From assembly GCF_905147045.1 (NCBI RefSeq), contig NC_065910.1, forward strand, positions 8,680,001 to 8,744,000: a DNA stretch of 64,000 bases, given 5' to 3'. Below are positions 54,579 through 64,000 of the stretch, piece after piece. This stretch comes from Nymphalis io. Lineage: Eukaryota > Arthropoda > Insecta > Lepidoptera > Nymphalidae. The translations under genes were made by a program, and so were the position numbers. Every line of letters begins with the position of its first letter. The stretch's first letter is position 1. Under the pieces are notes generated by a model. It was not told the origin of the DNA. It was given only the letters and a program-made list of their open reading frames with translations, and made no database searches.

Positions 54579-55663
54579 TTAAAATAGTACCTCCCGATTC
54601 CCACCCGACGCAAAGCTGCCCATAATGCATGCCGCATTTCCGCGCTGTATGGCAATGGACAACCTTTGTGCCAAGTGGGACCCGGAGCGACTGTCAAATC
54701 TCCTCTCTCTAAGGCGACAGCCAATTTCCCTTATTAAACTAAGGGCATCTGGCCCCCAACATCCCGACGTATCGAACGCTAGTGGCACAAATAAATAATT
54801 TTTAAACAATACTTCTCCCGCTTCCTCGCTGCTGCACTCTCAGCAGCCGCCCCAGCCGTCCGTTTTGTGTGGGCCAGGTGAGAGGCCGCGAAGGTATTGA
54901 CACAGGTAGCATCCCATATCAAACTTCTTCCCCTTTGCCATGGGACCAGTGTCAAGCCATCCAGTCTCTTACCATCGGAGCGACTGAGACCTGGTGGTTC
55001 CAGGACGCATGGGACATTCGCCGAAACCAAGGCCCTCCGGACAATGTCATTTAGAGCGTGGTGTCGGGGAAATCTCTCCGAGCATCATCCGCAACTCAAT
55101 GCGTGATGACCGTTGACACCCACCATGGATCCGCAGATGCATCGGTGTGGTTGACAAACATCGCAGCCAAGGCGGAGAGCCAGCCACAGGCAAAGAGTCA
55201 CTGTCGAGAAGAATCCCAAAGTAGGGGGAAGGCAAAGCCTGCAACCAAGCTCCAGACTCCGCCCTCGACACCGCTCTGAGTCTGGCCAAATCCGCTCCCC
55301 CAGCCGCACTGACAAGTCGGTCGAGCTCAGACTTGACCCCACATCGTCGAAGTAGAAGAACGCTGCCTTTCTGAAAATCTAGGAAGGGGTGCATTCGGGA
55401 AGAGCCTCTCCCACTCCGCTACTCCCTCAGCAGCAAAAGGTATGATAGTACTGCCTCCATCGGACGATAAAATTTTAGAGACCAGACTAACAACCCCATA
55501 CGCCGATGCGAGAAAGGCACACATCCCTCACTCGTCGCACACCTAGACCCCCAGACCGTACAGGCAAAGAGGCTTGGCTCCACTGGGTTTCATTCAATGA
55601 CACATTTAAAATACTTTCCACCGTACACTTTAAGGAGCTATCAAAGGAAGGACATTTTTCACA
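54579..55663 (-). pseudogene. Non-LTR retrotransposon polyprotein, C-terminal region, multiply frameshifted
   Basis: At least five minus-strand frames must be joined. In order they show WSQASLPVRSGGLGVRRVRD (about 55585-55526), SAYGVVSLVSK, LSRAESGAWLQALPSPYFG-type sequence (about 55270-55220) and a cysteine/histidine cluster CDVCQPHRCICG...GHHALSC (about 55180-55090). Then follow VLEPPGLSRSDGKRLDG, GRSLIWDATCVNTF and GSHLAQRLSIAIQRGNAACI. From memory this is the region after the reverse-transcriptase core in a class of invertebrate LINEs; I cannot assign the clade. The reverse-transcriptase motifs themselves are absent, so the copy is 5'-truncated as well as decayed. It is GC-rich against AT-rich flanks. 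Confidence 0.75.
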
Positions 55664-55902
55664 TACGGCCATCTGATCCCAAATTAAGCTTGTACAGAGC
55701 TTGTACTATGGAAACCAAACAACTGATATACTACATATTCTATTTTTCTTTTGTAATTACATACTTATATAGATAATTACACCCAGATTCAGGACAACAG
55801 AACAGACGTGTACATGCACACAAATATTTGTCCTGTGTGAGATTCGAACCTACAACCTTCGGCGTGAAAGGCAAGCATCCACCAACCACGCCTACCGGCT
55901 CG
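55664..55902 (-). mobile_element. Family C SINE joined to a LINE 3' part
   Basis: On the minus strand the SINE runs from its head (GAGCCGGTAGGCGTGGTTGG, box B GGTTCGAATCTC) to GGCCGTATGTGAAAAATGTC. It then passes without its usual ATT tail straight into the LINE sequence. It is in the same orientation as the LINE and forms its 5' side. Confidence 0.75.
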
Positions 55903-55905
55903 TCA

Positions 55906-56801
55906 TTAAAATAATATATAAAAAAATAATTGCTATTGAAATCATAATTGCATGGAATTGTAGCAATAATGTCACTAGTGGAGGCAATAAGGTGGTAAAA
56001 GTTTTGGAAAAGTTTTTGAACTATCACTTCAAAGTTGAAGTGCTTCAGCTGCAAACGGAACAAAGATATTATTTGGAATTAGAGGCGAAAATGGTACGGT
56101 AGTTGTTGTTAATATTGTGTAAAGTAACAGCTTGTAGGTGCTACGCAAAGGTTTTCTTCTTGTGAAGAGGGTTTGGAATATTATGTATATTAAGGCTTAT
56201 TATAGCTTCCTTTTCCTCTGTTTGTGAACGTATTTTCATTTTTTACTTTAGCGGCTATTGTCGAGTGGGTAGAAAAAACGGAACAAAACATGCTCAATCA
56301 TATATTTGATATACATATGTATATTCACACTGATCTTGAAAATAATTATGGTCGACTTTCGACCACTGGGATTGTCTGAAAAGGTGGTAAGTAGAGACGA
56401 GAGCACCTTTTTGTATGCTAATTATATGACAATATTTTGACTGCCTCGTCTAGCTTCCCCCCTCACAAGCTCATTTATCGATTTTGAAGGTACCAGGATC
56501 ACGTTGAGTTTTAATATTTTAGCATATTTACATATTTCAAGGATATTATTCAATAAGCTACTCGCCGCAATTTCTCATGCACCTTTCTACTCTTAAACAT
56601 TTTTATGTTTAATAGTAGAAAGGCGTGTGGCGTGCGGTACAATATATTATCACTAAGTTGGATGGTTATGTATGCGTGGAAAAATCGTTTGGTAAAATAC
56701 TGATTGTTTTCTTGCAATTTATATTATATTCGATTTAAAAAAAAATAGTTCGAAATAAATTTTACTCTGGCAACAAGATTATCTATTAGGTTTTATTAAT
56801 A
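55906..56801. other. Unassigned AT-rich stretch
   Basis: A short inverted pair lies around 56585-56625 (CACCTTTCTACT ... AGTAGAAAGGCG). Nothing else is supported. Confidence 0.4.
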
Positions 56802-56830
56802 ACTAGCTACCCCTCTCGGCTTCTCTTGGA
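56802..56830 (+). repeat. Family T motif, diverged
   Basis: ACTAGCTACCCCTCTCGGCT followed by TCTCTTGG. Confidence 0.35.
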
Positions 56831-56879
56831 TAAATCGCTTGGATTAAACAAAATAGTATTTTTTTGAGCTAGGGTTTTC

Positions 56880-57075
56880 ACTAATGAGCCATGGGTTCCC
56901 AGGTCGTGCCAGTAAAAAATAATTTGGTTTTTCTGTCGAACCTTCTGAGTAGCAGCCCGGAGTCCGGAAGTTGGAAGTGTGTACACCCAGGCCCTGGAAA
57001 GCACGTAAAGTCCTTGGCTGATCCCGTCTTGTCGGCTTGCCATCTCAACGCATTATGAGCGTGAAGCAACACAAC
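56880..57075 (+). mobile_element. Family D SINE, partial
   Basis: GGTTCCCAGGTCGTGCCAG, TTTGGTTTTTCTGTCGAAC, GAAGTTGGAAGTGTGTACAC and GAAAGCACGTAAAGTCC match the family D copy at 60482 in the opposite orientation. Confidence 0.65.
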
Positions 57076-57449
57076 ACAGATGTGTTTAACCAAAATCGAT
57101 CAGAATATCAATATCAGTATGGTATTATCCAATCAATTAAAGTTATAAAATAGCAACTTATGGAGCATCAGCATTTATCTAAATACTTTAAAGGATAAAA
57201 GGAAATATATTGAAATATAATAGAAATCCAAGTAACGAATCATCATTAATAGATCAAATGCATAACTGAAGGCAAGAAGAACTTCTCGATTGCCTCGGGA
57301 ATTTCCTTAGTTACTTTAAGCAGAGCAGTTGGATTTAAATGGATGAAATATATCTTCAGTAATAAAAATAAATTCAAGTTCTTGCTTATAACACGTCGTA
57401 GGATAAAACATATTTTGCATCAGAATCTTTTTAGATAAAACTTACTTTA

Positions 57450-57515
57450 AGTTTTCTTGGGAGAGGCCTACTTCCAACAGCAGATTTCTATTGGCTGATG
57501 GTGATGACAATTAAA
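57450..57515 (+). mobile_element. RTE-clade LINE extreme 3' end
   Basis: TTGGGAGAGGCCTACTTCCA followed by ACAGCAGATTTCTATTGGCT and GATGGTGATGAC resembles the last ~60 bp of an RTE with a GAT-type tail. Confidence 0.55.
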
Positions 57516-57559
57516 GAAAACAGACGATCTTTTCCAGCTGCTTGATGCTTAGAGGTTAT

Positions 57560-57834
57560 ATTTTTTATTAATTTTATAGAATATGTAGCCACCTCATGGT
57601 AAGTGTTCATCACCGCCCATAGACATTGGCATTGAAAGAATTGTTATCCATTGCTTATATCACCAATGCGCCACCAACCTTGAGAACAAAGGTGTTATGT
57701 CCCTTGTGTCTGTAATTACACTGACTCAATCACTTCAAAGCGAAACACAACAATACCAAGTACTGCTGTTTTTTGGTAGAATATCTGATGAGTGGGTGGT
57801 AACTACCCAAACGAGCTTGCAATTTCCACCAGTA
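57560..57834 (-). mobile_element. Family A, near full length
   Basis: Tail side TTTATAGAATATGTAGCCAC through GATGAGTGGGTGGTAACTAC and the head GAGCTTGCAATTTCCACCAG, where the hairpin arm AAGCCC is lost. Confidence 0.75.
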
Positions 57835-57884
57835 AGCTGTCTTTACCCATGCACTGGCACTGTTAAAAACATAAGCTCATGCTT

Positions 57885-57980
57885 CTGTTTGGTTGTTAAA
57901 GAACGAGTGAGCTAGTGTAATTTCAAGCACATGGAAAAAAAATCTTTTTCTCATAGTTGGCGGCGCATTAACGGTATCAC
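57885..57980 (+). mobile_element. Family A fragment
   Basis: AAGAACGAGTGAGCTAGTG and AGTTGGCGGCGCATTAACGG, in opposite orientation to its neighbour 50 bp away. Confidence 0.4.
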
Positions 57981-60479
57981 GTTTTATTTGAAAAAAAAAA
58001 AATTAAAAATATTAATTATAAAGAGTGAACGTAAGAGAGTATAAAAATGTAAATTTCATTTAAAATAAATTTTTAATGCACTGCATTAAATATTTATTAT
58101 AAAAAGTATTGTTTTACTTTGTCGTGTCAAAAACATAAACGTAGCATTATAAATAGGTTTTCTAGTTCAATTTGTGTTTATGAAATGTTACAATATAATA
58201 GTGAAAAATGTATTCAATTCATTGCACTGTAGCATATACGCATAACACGCTACATCTCCATGTGAACATCGAAAGGTATTTCGAACTACCGTTACGAATG
58301 CGATCACGTGACTTATATCGGGAAAGGTTACGTTCAGCTACGCTGATTATTGCTACTGCTACAGCCATGTCTACGAAGCTACGAATATTGCAGCTGTACA
58401 CATCATCAATTCAAATTATTAATACTATTTAAATATATCGATATTAAACTATGAGTTTGTAAAATATCAATACATGATTTTTATGTAAATATATTGTAAA
58501 AAGTAACTGTAAGTAAATATCCCACGACTGTAAGAATTTGAATATACTATCCATTTCAAATGTCATTATTTTTAAATAGGTTATTAAATAGGTTAGGTTG
58601 ACGTAAGCTGATGCATGTGAGTACCGTTAGTATTAAAATGTAGTTTATACGTGATAATAATTTATGGTACATATTCCCAAAATTAATGTTTAGAATTACT
58701 TAATTTAAGCGGCAAACCAATTAACTCTTATAAGCATTTCCCGTGCTCCGAGCAATCATTTATATGTAATCACTTGATTCACAAATGAAATGAAATGAAA
58801 TGATTACATAAAAATCACAAATTTAAAGACTTTTGACGACAAGTTAAAAAAGAAAAAAAAGAAAAAAGGAAGAAGTAAAAGCTGCGCTGTGAAATGTTTG
58901 ATTTTATTCGCTATAGTTTTTAAATGATCTATAACACGTTTCCTCGAAAAATTCTTGACAAATCACCACTTTGATAAGTGACTTCCTGACAAATCGAAGT
59001 CGCTAATGGAAACGAAGTTATAAATAGTTTCACCAATTATTTAGTGAATTTTGTCAAAGCAATTCTCTTTCGATATTATTCAAAAATCTCAAACATTTCT
59101 CAACGCAGCTTATAACTTTCAAAATCCATCAACTTCAAAAACCGAACATAACATTCCACATGAACGAGATAATTCAACTAAAATAATCGTTTAACGATTT
59201 CTTGAATTTCTCGTTATACAAGTTAAACTCATGATCACTCGAAACTTGAGCGTTTAACAGATCAACGCTAATCGATGCACTTCAACTTACTATTCGAACC
59301 GGAAAACTTGAGAAGTTATGCGAGGGTAATTACGTAATGTGGGTAGTTTAACAAGAGTTTTAATTTTTTAAAGTCTCTAACTTTAGATCAGGTTACATTC
59401 AGATTGGCTTAATAGGTAAATTAACGTCTATAAATATATCTTGGAATAATATAATGTCGACAGTGAAAATATTAGTAGTTAGTTAAATCAAGTTAATGCA
59501 TCGATTATAGTGACATCATAAAAGCAAAGATTTTTGACTAACAAGGAGTACAAGAAACAAGATCTCAGTTTCAACAGCAACCCTTTATCATCCAGTTCAA
59601 ACCGGAACAAGCATGGTGTGTGGCGATAGAATAATTAAAGAATGAGTGATGATTTTGAGTTTTTTGAGTGATGAACAATTTTGAAAAAATATTTTTTTTT
59701 TCTTAAAAATAAATAAACATAACTGTCTTAAATAAATTAATTAATTGTATTATTCGATTATGTAAGGATTGTAACGATACCCCATCCAAATCTCTTCAGA
59801 CATTTAAAGTTATGGTGCAAAAAAGAAACTCATACACGTAAACCAAGAAAATATTACACTCCTTCTTTGGTCAGTCGTGTTAAAACTGAGCTCCAACGAT
59901 TTCAATATCGTCTTAACCAGCAAATATTACCGTTAACCTCTAACATTGTTACTTATCTTCACTTTCATAAACGACATGAACTTGGGTTTACAGAGTATCC
60001 GCAGTATTCCCTTGTGTATGTGTTTATCCTCGATGTAGTTTCATGCGATTTTGTCTTTAAGCACAATGTGATAAAGGCCATTTTCTGACGCTTGGATCAT
60101 TAGTATCGTGTAAGCTTATAACAATTATATCAGTTATTGTTTGAATTTCAAAATGAATCTTAGTTAGCGAAAACTTAAAGTTGATTCACGACTAATATTT
60201 CAACGTTCTGTATCTCTGACAGAATCTATATTCAAATATTACTGTTTTGTTCAAACAAATAGATTGTTCTATTCTGTAATGTTTTGTTAGTAAAACTAAT
60301 TCACGAACCAAGTTGATTAATAAACAAAGTTCGTAGCTGTGTACCGCTCAATAAATAGGTTTATGTAAACCGCCTATTTGTATAGGTTGTCTTGAACTTG
60401 ATTATACATCTTTTATTTTTATTTATATAATTGAAAATTATTTTCTTATTTTTATTTTCAAGTTAGAATATAAATAATA
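57981..60479. other. Unassigned 2.5-kb AT-rich stretch
   Basis: It holds a GAAAT pentamer run (about 58784-58803), a TATCGATA at about 58435 and a ~45-bp family A scrap (TTCAAACCGGAACAAGCATG, about 59596). A 73-codon frame at 59867-60088 lies in a slightly GC-richer patch but shows no domain. Confidence 0.4.
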
Positions 60480-60481
60480 AT

Positions 60482-60830
60482 AATGTCCTCCAGACCGATT
60501 TCGGCCATGGTGACCAATCAAGAGAGATTAGCCAACTACACTATTGATATAGAAATAGGAGATATTATAGTGCACAAGTGTATGCGTAAGCACAGGTGCA
60601 CTCTCTATTCCCTAACTCTCATAATCCGATGGGACGGCAATCCGACACGACCGGAAAGAGTTCAAGTGTAGAACCAACGGCTTTACGTAATTTCCGAGGC
60701 ACGGGAGTATACACACTTCCAACTTCCACAATCCGGACTGCTACTGAGAATTTTCTGACAGAAAAACCAAATAACTTTTCACTGGCCCGACCTGGGAATT
60801 GAGCCCAGGACCTCTGGGTCTGCAAGTATG
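60482..60830 (-). mobile_element. Family D SINE, long copy
   Basis: On the minus strand: head GCAGACCCAGAGGTCCTGGG, GTCGGGCCAGTGAAAAGTTA, GTGCCTCGGAAATTACGTAA, GTGTCGGATTGCCGTCCC, ATCGGATTATGAGAGTTAGG, and an end with GGTCACCATGGCCGAAATCG. It includes a longer 5' segment than the copy at 43057, so family D may have two head types. Confidence 0.7.
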
Positions 60831-61085
60831 ACATATTTAGAAAACAAAACGCCAAAAAAAGATGTGTTGCAAGTTATTTCCACGATGTTAAATGTCAATG
60901 AATAACGTGATATTTAAATCCCTAAGAAAATATAAGGAAATTATGCTTTATAATTTAGTAAATTTATGTTAATATTTTTTACACTTTTGCTACCTATTAA
61001 CGCCACGGCGAACCAAACTCCATAGTAGCAAATCCATCCTACCTGTGTTGGGGACAAGCGCTGAGAAACTATGCTTTTATAAAAT

Positions 61086-61118
61086 TAGGAAGGTCTGCTT
61101 TTCACGGGCTCTTGCTCT
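61086..61118 (-). repeat. Family T motif, diverged
   Basis: Minus strand ACTAGAGCAAGAGCCCGTG then AAAAGCAGACC. This is the weakest member of the set. Confidence 0.25.
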
Positions 61119-63008
61119 AGTATGTATTATATATAATAGTAAGAAACAAATTGAAACATTATAATATAATTATTACCTATTTATTTATTAAAATGATACT
61201 TTATTTCATTATATTTTATTTGTCATTGTCACATTGTTTTAAATGTCTACTAATGATGTACATTATTTCTACTCAAAAACTTTAAAATAATATACTGTTC
61301 GAGCGGTTACTTAAACAAAAGCAATAACAAAACGTAAAAATGACGGAGAGGACAACGGCCCTGCAAGAAAATTTCAAATCATAACGACTTGAACTATCAT
61401 TCGAGTAAAACGCATATCGTTTAATACGCCTTTCATTTTTAATTCAGACAGTTATCAGATACCAATTATCTCATTATATTAATGGTACATATGTATATAT
61501 GTAAATGTTTTAATGTTACTCAACCAGGAAAAATTGGATGAATGTATAAAATTTGATCTAGAGATAGCTAATACCCTAACACCAACTACCTAACAGATTA
61601 TATTGCGGTCTAACACCAACGCACACCAGAAATAATGAAACAAGAAACAGAGAACTCGAAAGTCCATACGAAACAATACCTGCATAAATAAAAAACTTTC
61701 ATCTAAAACCAGAACTATGTCCGTATGAAAACAGCAATACACGACCGCAATAATTTAAGTTGTCAAGTGATAGCCAACAATAATAAATAAAGGTGCTTAC
61801 TTTCAACAAGCTGATCACGTACAGAGACGTCCTTTGAAGACATTTAGGCTGGTATACGGACATCGCATTGCAAATAGTATAAGACAAATAGCGCTTCCCC
61901 AGGATTTATAAAGGATAAAATAAATATACTGTGAAGACACGAGTTGTTCCTTGCGTTAGATTTGCGGAAAATATTTTATCGTATCGTGGTAAAGGGGAGA
62001 GAATTTGTATCTGAAGAGTTGAAATATTCGATTGTTTCATATGAAATTGAATTTAAAAATCTACTCTTAGAACAAAGTCCATTATTTATTTATTTACACA
62101 GGAACACAAACATAATACAATCAGGACGCACATTAAAATTACGTACTTACACAATTTTAAGCTAATTTATATTTCTAAACATGCTCATTAAAATAATATT
62201 AATACAGGCAGTTGCTACATAAAAATCAAAAATTACTAAAATACGGTTATAAACAAATTAAAACATCTCACAATAGCAATAATTAAGGATTACAAAAATA
62301 TTCTGTAACATTATAATTTATCTAAATAACACTGAATATTTATAACTAAAAAAAATAGAAATAGATTACAATTAATTCATCCATTTAAATTAATTAACTA
62401 AGAAAATAAAATTCAAAACAATAAAATTAAATATAAACATCGAAATAATTTAATGCCTATGTACAGATTAACTATACCAGTTGGTGTGCCGAAGGGCATC
62501 TAATGGCGATTTACAAGAAATAATATATATAGCCTATTCCAACCACAACAGGAATAAACTCAAATAAACAACTTTGACACCGATTTCATTGGTCACCGAT
62601 ATAAATTGATGCGATATCATTGGTCGAGGTCTTGAATAATCTATGACATTCACTATGGATTCGCGAAAAAATGGCGTTTTCAATGTCCGCGAAGTTGTAA
62701 TCGGAACTTAATGTAGTTATAACAAGTTAAGTGGAATAGTGTTGTATTATAAATAAAGGTAATTAATCAAGAATTGTTTATAGTGCTTAATACAGCAGAA
62801 TAATTAGAAAATCGCATACTAAATATATATAATAATAAATCTAAGGTTTGTTTACCTTTATTCCTACTCCTATTGGAATAGAGTATACCAATTTACATGA
62901 TCGATCAAAAATTAATTGTTATATTTAAAATTGGAACTATTATAAACTAAACATAAAACCTGTAACCTTCGTATCATCCTAAATTCTTTGCTAAAACAAA
63001 TTTTCAAC
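61119..63008. other. Unassigned 1.9-kb AT-rich stretch
   Basis: No repeat family or protein-like frame is recognised. Confidence 0.4.
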
Positions 63009-63335
63009 TTCACCATCATACCGTAACAGCCTGTGAATGTCCCACTGCTGGGCTAAAGGCCTCCTCTCCTCTTTTTGAGGAGAAGGTTTGGAGCTTATTC
63101 CACCACGCTGCTCCAATGCGGGTTGGTAGAATTCACATGTGGCAGAACTTCAGTGAAATTAGACACATGCAGGTTTCCTCACGATGTTTTCCTTCACCGT
63201 AAAGCACGAGATGAATTATAATCACAAATTAAGCACATGAAAATTCAGTGGTGCTTGCCCGGGTTTGAACCCACGATCATCGGTTAAGATTCACGCGTTC
63301 TTACCACAGGGCCATCTCGGCTTTTCACCATCATA
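63009..63335 (-). mobile_element. Metulj-type SINE, intact, 12-bp TSD
   Basis: This is the best preserved copy. TTCACCATCATA at 63009-63020 and 63324-63335 is a perfect TSD. The element (63021-63323) has box B GGTTTGAACCC (minus-strand reading GGGTTCAAACC), the box A head ending GGGCCATCTCGGC, the full body and a short GTTACGG tail. It is nearly identical to the truncated copy at 51024, which points to a recently active source. Confidence 0.92.
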
Positions 63336-64000
63336 AAAGTCTAATAAGTCAAATCGCTGCGGATTTTTTTCAACCGTCTTATATGAATAAAGGTAATAAC
63401 GGTGTTTACCTGAAAGGGATCTCAATTACTTAAGCCAAATATATTCCGGTAAGCTGGTCTTTTATCACAAACAACAAATACTATTTCTTATTTTTATATT
63501 TTCAACCAACAAGGGAGAATATTTGCGGGGAATATATTTTATAAAGGGTAATATTATGATTATTTCATGATTTAAGATGAAATAGAATATGTTTTTACTT
63601 TTGCATGTCTGCGTTTTTGAACACATGCATACATTTTTATAATACTGAAAGTGGATTTTTAAATAAGATCGAGAATTCAAAATCCAAATAGACATTAATA
63701 TAAAATTTAAGAAAACTGTCATCATCTGGATCAATAAATAAGTCGCAAGCATATAAAAAACACCAGAAGGCAATTAAAATTATAACCAAATACATATTAT
63801 ACAAAAATATATATTAATTTAAAAATCGTATGAAAATAATGATGTTTTATAATATATAGTTTAATAATAGCGATTCTGGAAAAACCTCGCAGAAAAAAAG
63901 ACGGAAAAAAGGAATGTATTTAACCCCGGTTTCATTTTCCGCTTTTCGAGCAAACGCTGATGCATTTCTTGCCATGCGAACTAGCTAATAGAAAAGAGTT
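63336..64000. other. AT-rich, nothing recognised
   Basis: A 102-codon frame (63465-63773, minus) is AT-driven with no domain. Confidence 0.4.

Noticed and set aside
63465..63773. 102-codon frame as a membrane protein
   Set aside because: Hydrophobicity reflects T-rich codons; no start context or conserved motif.

Overview
The window looks like intergenic or intronic DNA of a lepidopteran, most likely a nymphalid-type butterfly. It is AT-rich (by eye about two thirds A+T) and full of microsatellites. It is packed with short interspersed elements whose conserved sequences I associate with butterfly genomes, above all a tRNA-headed SINE that I recognise from memory as Metulj-type. I find no intact host protein-coding gene. 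The only host-like coding signal I would defend is one possible first coding exon at 15491-15577 (good Kozak context, 26 codons, then a GT donor); a second, much weaker exon-like patch lies at 6337-6394.

Repeat families, using letters defined here. Family A is a ~290-bp retroposon-like element with a hairpin-rich head and an A-rich tail, in well over 20 copies. Metulj-type is a ~300-bp tRNA-derived SINE, in over a dozen copies and fragments. Family C is a second tRNA-derived SINE with four copies. Family D is a third with seven copies plus a head-like piece in each palindrome arm. Family E is a LINE 3'-end-like tail with two copies. Family H is a compact ~150-bp GC-rich retroposon with three copies, one flanked by a perfect 16-bp target-site duplication (TSD). 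Family T is a short recurrent ACTAG...CTTCGC motif. A small foldback element carries 30-bp internal repeats (two copies). Longer elements are a nearly full-length but internally deleted RTE-clade LINE (34853-37563, minus strand, perfect 12-bp TSD), seven further RTE tail fragments, a decayed LINE C-terminal region fused to a SINE (54573-55905), and a mariner remnant (9352-9537).

Layout. 1-18.9 kb is mixed SINEs and family A, with RTE and mariner pieces near 8.5-9.5 kb. 18963-24415 is a giant inverted repeat: two 2528-bp arms with one mismatch found by eye, around a 397-bp spacer with an (AT)n tract. It is followed at once by a 313-bp direct copy of the spacer side and then by a perfect 100-bp palindrome. 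25-34.8 kb is again SINE and family A with AT arrays. 34.8-37.6 kb is the RTE inserted into an older SINE. 37.6-43 kb is largely unassigned AT-rich DNA. 43-50 kb is dense in SINE and RTE debris. 50-64 kb is sparser, with the SINE-LINE chimera and a young Metulj copy near 63.2 kb.

The most notable object is the inverted repeat and its complex junctions. The order (segment, inverted copy, partial direct copy) is what a two-step replication template switch would leave. If transcribed, it would fold into a long hairpin RNA. An assembly artefact has to be excluded first.
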